A DNA stretch of 16,799 nt from an uncultured Shinella sp. (GTDB lineage: Bacteria; Pseudomonadota; Alphaproteobacteria; Rhizobiales; Rhizobiaceae): the NCBI GenBank assembly GCA_946481465.1, contig CAMLOC010000011.1, positions 1 through 16,799 on the forward strand, written 5' to 3'. Below, piece after piece: positions 6,724 through 13,225 of this stretch. The notes under the pieces were generated by a model, which was given only the letters and a program-made list of their open reading frames with translations, did no database searches and was not told where the DNA came from. The translations under genes were made by a program, and so were the position numbers. How positions within the stretch are numbered: position 1 is the first letter of the stretch; the number at the start of each line of letters is the position of its first letter.

Positions 6724-6768
6724 GTCACGCTCGAGTCACGCGCGCAGCTTCGGAGTCACGCCTATACT
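6724..6768 (+). promoter_or_regulatory. Three GTCACGC direct repeats and a TATACT promoter element
   Basis: GTCACGC occurs at 6724-6730, 6735-6741 and 6755-6761, so start points are 11 and 20 bases apart, close to one and two turns of the helix. TATACT at 6763-6768 follows immediately and could be a -10 box; no good -35 hexamer is placed 17 bases before it, the repeats occupying that space. This arrangement suits an activator-dependent promoter for the small gene at 6815. It is a pattern seen in sequence; the binding protein is unknown. Confidence 0.4.
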
Positions 6769-6814
6769 TCGCCTCAGGGGTTGAAAGCGAGCATGGCTCG
6801 AGGGGGCACAGGAC

Positions 6815-7039
6815 ATGAAAATTGAGACCATCGAAACCGAGGACAAGGGCACGGAACTGATGGCGCTGGCGCGGCTTGTCGCATTCGCGCTGGAATCGGC
6901 CAAGTCGCTGAATGCCGAGGTCGCCGAATTCTGCCTGGACAAGGCACTGCATGCGGTGCTGGAGCAGATCGACGAGCCTTCGCGCATGGCGCTGACATCG
7001 AGCGATATCGTTCTGATGAACCGGTCGCCGCTCTGCTGA
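6815..7039 (+). CDS. Small hypothetical protein, 74 residues
   Basis: I do not recognise this protein. It starts MKIETIETEDKGTELMALAR, then has a helical middle (LVAFALESAKSLNAEVAEFC followed by LDKALHAVLEQI) with regularly spaced leucines and alanines that suggests a two-helix bundle, and ends in a short polar tail finishing with Cys. There is no signal peptide and no membrane helix. A purine-rich stretch (GAGGGGG, about 6800-6806) lies somewhat upstream of ATG 6815. It is preceded by its own candidate promoter with GTCACGC repeats and followed by a perfect small hairpin, so it is probably a single-gene unit rather than part of the YcaO/TfuA operon. Codon use matches the surrounding chromosome, which supports it being a real gene. 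It could belong to the peptide locus, but nothing in the sequence requires this. Confidence 0.6.
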   Translation: MKIETIETEDKGTELMALARLVAFALESAKSLNAEVAEFCLDKALHAVLEQIDEPSRMALTSSDIVLMNRSPLC

Positions 7040-7362
7040 CCGGGCGGATGAGCCGGCCTACCGGCTGCAAGTCTGGAGCATTTCCGGCAAACTCCGGTTC
7101 ACCGGAAACGCTCTAGATTCTTGTTTTTACCGCATTATCCGGCGCCGAAGCGATCTCGCTCCGGCTGGAAATGCTCTAGCCGCCGTCGTCCTCCGCGGCG
7201 CTGATCGTGCCGGCGGCCCGAACCTGCGGGCCGCCGCCGATCTTCCCGCAATTCTCCGATTGCGAAACGAAAACACACGGTTGCACTGATCGCGGAACTC
7301 TGAAAGGTTCTCTTCTCGAAAAACGCCCCGAAAACGGGGCCGACGGAAAGAGGGAGAACAGC
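7040..7362. other. Gene-free stretch with repeat and hairpins
   Basis: This 323-base gap holds, in order: a perfect hairpin AGCCGG-CCTA-CCGGCT (7051-7066) just after the small gene; an interspersed repeat (7076-7177, listed separately); a very strong hairpin with 10-bp arms (7211-7220 and 7227-7236); a short palindrome GCAAT-N6-ATTGC (7248-7263); a weak TTGCAC (7281-7286) that could be a -35 box without a convincing -10; and a GCCCCG-AAAA-CGGGGC hairpin (7325-7340) just before the ribosome site of the transporter operon. None of the hairpins is followed by a T run. No coding frame is convincing here. Confidence 0.6.
7076..7177. repeat. Rhizobial-type interspersed intergenic repeat
   Basis: The element is bounded by inverted GAGCATTTCC (7076-7085) and GGAAATGCTC (7167-7176). 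Inside is a nested, one-mismatch repeat of the same end (CCGGAAACGCTC, 7102-7113), a TTCTTGTTTTTACCGCATTATCC segment in two parts (7118-7140), and a CCGAAGCG-ATCT-CGCTCCGG hairpin (7145-7164). Sequences with these ends and this T-rich core are frequent between genes in Rhizobiaceae and related bacteria, from memory of the family; the exact named subfamily cannot be assigned without a search. Confidence 0.6.
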
Positions 7363-8499
7363 ATGCGGAAGTTTCTGGCGGGCGGCGTGGCCGCTCTCGC
7401 GATGGTGACGGCGGGCATCGCCCATGCCGAACCGGTGAAGATCGGCGTCATCACGACGCTGTCGGGCGGCGGCGCGGGCCTCGGCATCGACATGCGCGAC
7501 GCCTTCCAGCTCGCCATCAAGCAATCCGGCAACAGCGAGATCGAACTCGTCGTGGAAGACGACGCGCAGAAGCCGGAACTCGCCGTTCAGATCGCAGAGA
7601 AGATGATCCAGAGCGACAAGGTGGACCTGATGACGGGCATCATCTGGTCGAACCTCGCCATGGCCGTGGTGCCGAACGCGGTGGCGCAGGACGTCATCTA
7701 CCTCTCGCCCAATGCCGGCCCGTCGGCGCTCGCCGGCGCGAACTGCCATGCGAACTATTTCAACGTCGCCTACCAGAACGACAACTTCCACGAGGCGATG
7801 GGCGAATACGACAACAAGGACTACAAGAAGACCTTCATCCTGGCGCCGAACTACCCGGCCGGCAAGGACGCGTTGACCGGCTTCAAGCGCTACTACAAGG
7901 GCGAGCTCGCCGGCGAGGTCTATACCCAGGTCGGCCAGACGGACTATGCCGCCGAGATCGCGGAGATCCGCGCCTCCGGCGCCGATTCCGTCTACTTCTT
8001 CCTGCCCGGCGGCATGGGCATCGCCTTCATGAAGCAATATGCCCAGTCGGGCGTTTCCATCCCCGTCACCGGGCCCGGCTTCTCCTTCAGCCAGGACGTG
8101 CTGCCGGCGATCGGCGATGCCGCGCTCGGCGTCAAGAATTCCGGCACCTGGGCCAAAGACCTCGACAACCCGGCCAACAAGGCCTTCGTCGAGGCGTTCC
8201 AGAAGGAATACAATCGCCTGCCCTCGATCTATGCCGCACAGAGCTGGGACACGGCCAACCTCATCCTCTCGGCCATCGGCAAGGCCAGCGTGAAGGACAA
8301 GGATGCCTTCCGCGCCGCGCTGAAGGCGGCGGATTTCGCCTCCGTGCGCGGAAAATTCAAGTTCAACACGAACAACCATCCGATCCAGGACATCTATGTC
8401 ACCGAGGTCGTGAAGGAAGGCGACGTGCTGACCAACAAGATCATCGCCACCGCCTTCACCGATCACGGCGACGCCTACGCCGACAAGTGCTCGATGTAA
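7363..8499 (+). CDS. HAAT-family (branched-chain amino-acid type) ABC transporter substrate-binding protein
   Basis: A 378-residue periplasmic binding protein of the LivK/type-1 fold. Residues 1-22 form a signal peptide (MRKFLAGG..., cleavage expected after AHA), and the mature part starts EPVKIGVITTLSG, the typical first strand and ligand loop. Later family features are SDKVDLMTGIIWSNLAMAV, FILAPNYPAGKDAL, and a C-terminal FKFNTNNHPIQDIYVTEV block. A strong ribosome site (AGAGGGAG, 7349-7356) precedes ATG 7363; the frame is open further upstream but without a signal peptide or ribosome site there. This is the first gene of a transporter operon with both permeases and both ATPases following. 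The substrate is not readable; this family carries branched amino acids, amides, urea and aromatic compounds. The downstream formamidase-like hydrolase hints at an amide or ester ligand, which is inference. Confidence 0.93.
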   Translation: MRKFLAGGVAALAMVTAGIAHAEPVKIGVITTLSGGGAGLGIDMRDAFQLAIKQSGNSEIELVVEDDAQKPELAVQIAEKMIQSDKVDLMTGIIWSNLAMAVVPNAVAQDVIYLSPNAGPSALAGANCHANYFNVAYQNDNFHEAMGEYDNKDYKKTFILAPNYPAGKDALTGFKRYYKGELAGEVYTQVGQTDYAAEIAEIRASGADSVYFFLPGGMGIAFMKQYAQSGVSIPVTGPGFSFSQDVLPAIGDAALGVKNSGTWAKDLDNPANKAFVEAFQKEYNRLPSIYAAQSWDTANLILSAIGKASVKDKDAFRAALKAADFASVRGKFKFNTNNHPIQDIYVTEVVKEGDVLTNKIIATAFTDHGDAYADKCSM

Positions 8500-8508
8500 T
8501 CCGCGACC

Positions 8509-8534
8509 GGACATCCGCCTTCGGGCGGATGTCC
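8509..8534 (+). promoter_or_regulatory. UUCG-loop hairpin between binding protein and permease genes
   Basis: A perfect 11-bp stem (8509-8519 with 8524-8534) closed by a TTCG tetraloop, one of the most stable RNA loops, beginning 9 bases after the binding-protein stop. No T run follows, so it is a likely message-protecting or partial attenuation element that keeps binding protein in excess over the permeases. Confidence 0.75.
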
Positions 8535-8560
8535 CCGCATGACCTTCCGGACCGGCCATC

Positions 8561-9481
8561 TTGTCCTTCGCCCTCCTGATCGAACAGTTCCTGAACGGGC
8601 TCCAGCTCGGCGTGATGCTGTTCCTCATCGCCGCCGGCCTGACGCTGATCTTCGGCGTGATGGGGCTGATCAACCTTGCCCACGGCGCGCTCTACATGGT
8701 CGGCGCCTTCGCCTGCGCCGCGGTCGCCGCCGCGACCGGCTCCTTCTGGCTCGGGCTCGTCGCGAGCCTTGCGGCCGCCGCCGCCGCGGGGGCGCTGATG
8801 GAGGTCGCCATCATCCGCAGGCTCTATGCCCGCGACCATCTCGACCAGGTGCTCGCCACCTTCGCGCTGATCCTCATCTTCTCCGAGGGCACGCGCTGGC
8901 TCTTCGGCTCCTTTCCGCTCTATCTCGACATACCGCCGCTGCTGCAGGGCGCCGTGACGCTGCCCGGCGGCGGGCAATATCCGCTCTACCGCCTCGCCAT
9001 CATCGGCGTCGGCATCGCCGTCGCCATCGGCCTTTACCTCCTGATCGGCCGCACGCGGCTCGGCATGCGCATCCGCGCCGGCGAATCCGACCGGGAGATG
9101 ATCGCCGCGCTCGGCGTCGACATCCGCTCGCTCTACACGATCGTCTTCGCCTTCGGCGCGGCGCTCGCCGGCCTTGCCGGCGCGCTCGTCGGCGCGCTGC
9201 AATCGGTGCAGGTCGGCATGGGCGAACCGGCGCTGATCCTCGCCTTCGTGGTCATCGTCATCGGCGGCATCGGCTCCATCAAGGGGGCGCTGATCGGCGC
9301 GGTCCTCGTCGGCCTCGTCGATACGATGGGCCGTTTCCTGCTGCCCAAGGCGCTCGCGCTGGTGATGCCGGCGACCGAGGCCGGTCCCGTCGGTGCCGCG
9401 CTCGCCTCCATGCTCATCTATATCGTCATGGCGCTGATCCTCGCCTTCCGGCCGAGCGGCCTCTTCTCGGCGAGGGCCTGA
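8561..9481 (+). CDS. HAAT-family ABC transporter permease (LivH type)
   Basis: A 306-residue inner-membrane permease. The N-terminal block (LIEQFLNGLQLGVMLFLIAA, then GLTLIFGVMGLINLAHGALY) is characteristic of LivH proteins, and the later GGIGSIKGALIGA and RPSGLF segments are also family marks. About eight hydrophobic helices are spread over the length. The start is TTG at 8561, giving MSFALLIEQ; the only ATG nearby (8539) is in another frame. No good ribosome site precedes the TTG, and the strong hairpin ends 26 bases before it, so translation initiation is likely weak. It forms the membrane channel with the next gene product. Confidence 0.92.
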   Translation: MSFALLIEQFLNGLQLGVMLFLIAAGLTLIFGVMGLINLAHGALYMVGAFACAAVAAATGSFWLGLVASLAAAAAAGALMEVAIIRRLYARDHLDQVLATFALILIFSEGTRWLFGSFPLYLDIPPLLQGAVTLPGGGQYPLYRLAIIGVGIAVAIGLYLLIGRTRLGMRIRAGESDREMIAALGVDIRSLYTIVFAFGAALAGLAGALVGALQSVQVGMGEPALILAFVVIVIGGIGSIKGALIGAVLVGLVDTMGRFLLPKALALVMPATEAGPVGAALASMLIYIVMALILAFRPSGLFSARA

Positions 9482-9484
9482 GGC

Positions 9485-10459
9485 ATGACGGCCCGCGAAA
9501 CCACGGTCAACCTCCTCCTCGTCCTCCTGCTGCCGGCCGTCGCGCTCGCGGCGCTCCTCACCGGCGAGGTCTTCTACATCACGCTTGCGACCCGCGTCGC
9601 GATCCTGGCGCTGGCGGCCGTCGGGCTCAACATCGCGCTCGGGCTCGGCGGCCTCGTCTCCTTCGGCCATGCCGCCTTCTTCGGCCTCGGCGGCTATGCG
9701 GCCGGCGTTTTGGCGACGCACGCCTTCAACATGGAGCCCGTCGCCTTCGGCCTGCCGGGCACGACGTCCATGCCGGTGATCTGGCTCGTCGCGATCCTGC
9801 TGTGCGGCCTCGTGGCGCTGCCGATCGGCCTCGTCAGCCTGCGCACGTCCGGCGTCTACTTCATCATGATCACGCTCGCCTTCGCGCAGATGATCTATTA
9901 TTTCGCCATCTCCTGGCCGGCCTATGGCGGCGAGGACGGCCTGTCGCTTTCCATGCGCAACGGCTTTCCCGGCCTCAACACGGCAAGGCCCTTCCCCTAT
10001 TTCGCCGTCGTCTTCGTGCTGTTGCTTGCGGGCCTTCTCCTCTTCCATCGCCTGCGGGCCTCCCGCTTCGGCGCGGCGCTGGAGGCTGCGCGGCAGAACC
10101 CGGCAAGGCTCGCCGCCATCGGCATCTCGCCCTTCACGATCCGCCTCGTCGCCTTCGTGCTCTCGGCTGCGATCACCGGCCTTGCAGGTGCGCTCTTTGC
10201 CGATCTCAACCGCTTCGTCAGCCCTTCCATGCTGTCTTGGCATATGTCCGGCGAATTGATCGTGCTGATCATCCTCGGCGGCAAGAGCCGCCTGTTCGGC
10301 CCGCTGGCCGGGGCAACGCTCTATGTCCTCTTCGAATATGCGCTGGGCGGCCTGACGGAGCGCTGGCAGTTCTTCCTCGGCCTCGTCCTCCTCGCCGTTG
10401 TCTTCTTCGCGCGCGGCGGGCTGCTCGGCTTTCTGGCCGGGAGGCCGCGCCATGGCTGA
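9485..10459 (+). CDS. HAAT-family ABC transporter permease (LivM type)
   Basis: A 324-residue inner-membrane permease, the second half of the channel. After a hydrophobic N-terminal helix it shows the LivM block AAVGLNIALGLGGLVSFGHA at about residues 40-59, followed by FFGLGGYAAG. Later come SLRTSGVYFIMITLAFAQMI and a C-terminal LIILGGKSRLFGPLAGA block. It starts 3 bases after the LivH-type stop and its end overlaps the next ATPase gene by 8 bases, so it is translated within a tightly coupled string of genes. Length and order are normal for the family; no frameshift or missing motif is seen. Confidence 0.93.
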   Translation: MTARETTVNLLLVLLLPAVALAALLTGEVFYITLATRVAILALAAVGLNIALGLGGLVSFGHAAFFGLGGYAAGVLATHAFNMEPVAFGLPGTTSMPVIWLVAILLCGLVALPIGLVSLRTSGVYFIMITLAFAQMIYYFAISWPAYGGEDGLSLSMRNGFPGLNTARPFPYFAVVFVLLLAGLLLFHRLRASRFGAALEAARQNPARLAAIGISPFTIRLVAFVLSAAITGLAGALFADLNRFVSPSMLSWHMSGELIVLIILGGKSRLFGPLAGATLYVLFEYALGGLTERWQFFLGLVLLAVVFFARGGLLGFLAGRPRHG

Positions 10460-11201
10460 ACCTGTCCTCGAAGTCAAAGATCTCGAAAAATCCTTCGGCG
10501 CGCTGAAGGCGACGAACGGCGCCAGCCTCGATCTCAGGCCCGGCGAGATCCACGCCCTGATCGGCCCCAACGGGGCGGGCAAGAGCACGCTGATCAACCA
10601 GATCTCCGGCGCGCTCGCCCCCGATGCCGGCAGCATCCGCTTCCTTGGCACGGACGTCACCGCGCTCGACACGGCGCGGCGCGCCCGCATGGGCCTTGCC
10701 CGCACCTTCCAGATCTCCTCGCTCGCCCAGGAGTTTTCCGCGCTGCGCAACGTCATGCTCGCCGTGCAGGCGCGGCAGGGAACGAGCCTGCGCTTCTTCC
10801 GCCCCGTGACGCGCGACACCGCGCTCACCGAACCGGCGATGCAGATGCTGTCACGCGTCGGCCTTGCCGATCGGGCCAACATTCCCGCCGCGGCGCTCTC
10901 CCACGGCGAACGCCGGCAACTGGAGATCGCCGTGGCGCTGGCGATGGAGCCGAAGGCCTTCCTGCTCGACGAGCCGATGGCCGGCATGGGGCCGGAAGGC
11001 TCCAAGGCGCTGACCGGCTTTCTCGACGGGCTGCGCCGGGAAGCGCCGATCCTGCTGGTGGAGCACGACATGGACGCGGTCTTCGCGCTCGCCGATCGCG
11101 TGTCCGTGCTGGTCTACGGCCGCATCATCGCGACGGGCAGCGTCAGCGAGATCCGCAACGACCCCGAGGTGCGCCGGGCCTATCTGGGAGAGCCCGCATG
11201 A
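10452..11201 (+). CDS. HAAT-family ABC transporter ATP-binding protein (LivG type)
   Basis: A 249-residue cytoplasmic ATPase. Motifs are complete: Walker A GPNGAGKST at residues 38-46, Q-loop in ARTFQISS at 83-90, signature LSHGERRQLE at 149-158, Walker B AFLLDEPMAGMG at 169-180, and switch His at 205 (LLVEHDM). The C-terminus RRAYLGEPA is typical of LivG-type subunits. The preferred start is ATG 10452, where homology begins (AEPVLEVKDLEKSFG) and which overlaps the permease stop; an earlier in-frame start has no support. The stop overlaps the next ATPase start as ATGA. It pairs with that protein to drive the two permeases. Confidence 0.95.
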   Translation: MAEPVLEVKDLEKSFGALKATNGASLDLRPGEIHALIGPNGAGKSTLINQISGALAPDAGSIRFLGTDVTALDTARRARMGLARTFQISSLAQEFSALRNVMLAVQARQGTSLRFFRPVTRDTALTEPAMQMLSRVGLADRANIPAAALSHGERRQLEIAVALAMEPKAFLLDEPMAGMGPEGSKALTGFLDGLRREAPILLVEHDMDAVFALADRVSVLVYGRIIATGSVSEIRNDPEVRRAYLGEPA

Positions 11202-11884
11202 GCCTGCTCGTCCTCGAGGAAATCGAGACCTTCTACGGTGCCTCGCAGGCGCTGTTCGGCGTGTCGCTCGCCGTGGGCGAAGGCGAGGTGGTAGCGCTGA
11301 TGGGGCGCAACGGCATGGGCAAGACGACGACGATCCGCTCGATACTCGGCCTGACGCCGGCGCGTGCCGGCCGCATCGCCTTCGACGGCAAGGTCGTGAC
11401 TGCGCTCCTGCCGCACCGCATCGCCCGCCTCGGCATCGGCCTCGTGCCCGAGGGGCGCCGCTGCTTCGCCAACCTGACGGTCGAGGAGAACCTCATCGCC
11501 TCCGCCCGGCGCGGCGCCTGGACGCGGGCGAAGGTCATCGATCTCTTTCCGCGGCTCGGCGAGCGGCTGGGGCAATATGCCGACACGCTGTCCGGCGGCG
11601 AGCAGCAGATGCTGGCGATCGGCCGCGCGCTGATGACCAATCCGAAGCTCCTCATCCTCGACGAGGCGACCGAGGGGCTGGCGCCGGTGATCCGGCAGGA
11701 TATCTGGGCGGCGATCCGGCGGCTGAAGGCGGAAGGCCAGGCGATCCTCGTCGTCGACAAGACGCTTTCGGAACTCCTGCCGCTCACCGACCGCTGCTGC
11801 GTGCTGGAAAAGGGCCGCACCGTGTTTTCCGGTCCGCCGCCAGCCTTTACCCGCGACCTGCAGGACCGCTATCTCGGCGTTTAG
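11198..11884 (+). CDS. HAAT-family ABC transporter ATP-binding protein (LivF type)
   Basis: A 228-residue cytoplasmic ATPase, the second nucleotide-binding subunit. Walker A GRNGMGKTT is at residues 36-44, the LivF-specific LVPEGRRCFANLTVEENL block at 82-99, signature LSGGEQQML at 131-139 and Walker B LLILDEATEGLAP at 151-163. The switch position carries Lys (VVDKTL, residues 185-190) where most ABC ATPases have His and LivF proteins usually have Gln, so the hydrolytic site may be weakened on this subunit. The length is slightly short but within family range. The hydrolase gene follows after 14 bases. Confidence 0.94.
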   Translation: MSLLVLEEIETFYGASQALFGVSLAVGEGEVVALMGRNGMGKTTTIRSILGLTPARAGRIAFDGKVVTALLPHRIARLGIGLVPEGRRCFANLTVEENLIASARRGAWTRAKVIDLFPRLGERLGQYADTLSGGEQQMLAIGRALMTNPKLLILDEATEGLAPVIRQDIWAAIRRLKAEGQAILVVDKTLSELLPLTDRCCVLEKGRTVFSGPPPAFTRDLQDRYLGV

Positions 11885-11898
11885 GAAGGAAGGACCGC

Positions 11899-12729
11899 AT
11901 GTTCGGCTACAGGATCACCGACTGGGACGACGCCTATGAGAACGGCGGCAACATTCCGGGCGGCACCCGCTGGCCAGCCGCCTGGGTGGAACCGGCAGAG
12001 CGGATGCGCGCGACGCTGGCCGCCGAAGGCCGGGCAAGGCTCGACCTTGCCTATGGCGAAGGCGAGCGCAACCGCCTCGACCTCTTCCTGCCCGAGGGCG
12101 CGCCGCGCGGCCTCGTCGTCTATGTGCACGGCGGCTTCTGGCTGCGGCTCGACAAAAGCTTCTGGTCGCATCTTGCCGCCGGTCCCCTCGCCCACGGCTA
12201 CGCCGTCGCCATGCCCTCCTACACGCTCTGCCCGGCCATCCGCATCGGCGGCATCGTGCGGGATGTCGCGGCGGCGATCGAAACGGCCGCGGGCCTGGTC
12301 GCCGGCGACCTCCGCCTGATCGGCCATTCGGCGGGCGGCCAGCTCGTCAGCCGCATGGTATCACAAGCCTCGCCGCTTTCCACGGTGACGCTCGCGCGCA
12401 TCCGCCATGTCCTCTCCCTCTCCGGCCTGCACGACCTGCGCCCGCTCATGCCCACCGCCATGAACGAACGGCTGCACATCGACGAGGCGGAGGCCACCGC
12501 CGAGAGCCCGGCCCTGCTGCGCCCCGTCGAGGGCACGCGGCTCACCTGCTGGGTGGGTGCCATGGAGCGGGCGGAGTTCCTGCGCCAGAACGCCCTGCTC
12601 GCCAACATCTGGACCGGCCTCGGCGCCACGACGATGACCGTCGTCGAGCCGAACCGGCATCATTTCGACATCGTCGACGGCCTCGCCGATCCCGGGCATC
12701 CGCTCACCCGAACCCTGCTTTCGCCCTGA
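11899..12729 (+). CDS. Alpha/beta hydrolase, kynurenine-formamidase-like
   Basis: A 276-residue probable cytoplasmic hydrolase with no signal peptide. It has the oxyanion-hole motif HGGFW at residues 77-81, the nucleophile elbow GHSAGG at 142-147 (Ser144), a VGAMERAEFLRQ block at 219-230 that carries the likely acidic residue, and a C-terminal NRHHFDIVDGLADP with the catalytic His near 254-255. This combination matches arylformamidase/kynurenine-formamidase-like esterases, which cleave N-formyl or related ester and amide bonds. The ribosome site GGAAGGAAGG precedes ATG 11899. It is 14 bases after the transporter ATPase and 4 bases before a membrane-protein gene, so it probably processes what the transporter imports. 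Whether the substrate is formylkynurenine is unknown; no other tryptophan-degradation gene is in the window. Confidence 0.85.
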   Translation: MFGYRITDWDDAYENGGNIPGGTRWPAAWVEPAERMRATLAAEGRARLDLAYGEGERNRLDLFLPEGAPRGLVVYVHGGFWLRLDKSFWSHLAAGPLAHGYAVAMPSYTLCPAIRIGGIVRDVAAAIETAAGLVAGDLRLIGHSAGGQLVSRMVSQASPLSTVTLARIRHVLSLSGLHDLRPLMPTAMNERLHIDEAEATAESPALLRPVEGTRLTCWVGAMERAEFLRQNALLANIWTGLGATTMTVVEPNRHHFDIVDGLADPGHPLTRTLLSP

Positions 12730-12733
12730 CCCG

Positions 12734-13171
12734 ATGGGCACGCTTGCCGCCTATGGCGGGCTCTTCCTCGCCGCGCTCGTCGCCGCCACCATCCTGCCGG
12801 CGCAATCGGAAGCCGTGCTCGGCGGCGTGCTGGCCACCGGAACCCATTCCCCTATCCTGCTGATCCTCGTCGCCGGCACCGGCAATGTGCTGGGGTCGGT
12901 CGTCAACTGGCTGCTCGGCCGCGGCGTCGAGCGGTTCCGCGGCGCGCGGTGGTTTCCCGTCAGCGACGGCAACCTCGAGCGGGCCGGCCGGTGGTATCGC
13001 AGATACGGCTGGTGGAGCCTGCTCTTGAGCTGGATGCCCATCATCGGCGACCCGCTGACGGTGGCCGCCGGCATCATGCGCGAACCGTTCCTGCGCTTCC
13101 TCGCCGTCGTCTCCATCGCCAAGTTCGGCCGCTACATCGTGCTTGCCGCCTTCGTGCTGCACTGGCTCTGA
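12734..13171 (+). CDS. YqaA/DedA-like small membrane protein
   Basis: A 145-residue inner-membrane protein of the YqaA (SNARE-associated/DedA-like) group. It has an N-terminal hydrophobic segment ending in ATILPAQSEAVLGGVLA, a conserved GTGNVLGSVVNWLLGRG turn, a basic loop RAGRWYRRYGWWSLLLSWMP, and a GDPLTVAAGIMREPFLRF segment before the last helix. DedA-superfamily proteins are lipid-handling or proton-coupled membrane proteins; the precise role of YqaA members is not settled. The gene begins 4 bases after the hydrolase stop, so it is likely translated with that operon, yet the next unit (sigma factor) has its own promoter in the 54-base gap. A housekeeping envelope role is more likely than a role in transport. 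Confidence 0.85.
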   Translation: MGTLAAYGGLFLAALVAATILPAQSEAVLGGVLATGTHSPILLILVAGTGNVLGSVVNWLLGRGVERFRGARWFPVSDGNLERAGRWYRRYGWWSLLLSWMPIIGDPLTVAAGIMREPFLRFLAVVSIAKFGRYIVLAAFVLHWL

Positions 13172-13185
13172 AAATTTTTCCGGAA

Positions 13186-13218
13186 GGAATGGAATGGGCG
13201 CCGCCCGGCTTTCGTATA
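13186..13218 (+). promoter_or_regulatory. ECF-type promoter for the sigma factor operon
   Basis: GGAAT appears twice in tandem (13186-13190 and 13191-13195), and CGTATA lies at 13213-13218, 17 bases after the second copy. GGAA-type -35 and CGT-type -10 elements are the usual recognition sites of ECF sigma factors, which often transcribe their own genes. The -10 box ends only 7 bases before the ATG at 13226, so the message would have almost no leader if that ATG is the true start. Confidence 0.5.
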
Positions 13219-13225
13219 CTGGGGC

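Noticed and set aside
6724..6761. GTCACGC repeats considered as a CRISPR array or replication iterons
   Set aside because: Only three 7-base units with short unequal spacing and no cas, rep or parA-like gene nearby; a transcription-factor site is simpler.
7211..7236. Strong hairpin considered as an intrinsic terminator
   Set aside because: No T run follows on either strand, so it was noted only as a hairpin in the gene-free stretch.
8539..10506. Long plus-strand open frame beginning at ATG 8539
   Set aside because: Arg/Pro/His-rich shadow in a different frame from the two permeases, which have full family motifs.
8456..11071. Very long open frame on the minus strand opposite the transporter genes
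   Set aside because: Its translation is low-complexity (Arg/Glu/Asp/Gly-rich), as expected of the antisense frame of GC-rich genes with strong third-position bias, and the plus strand carries four clear transporter genes there.
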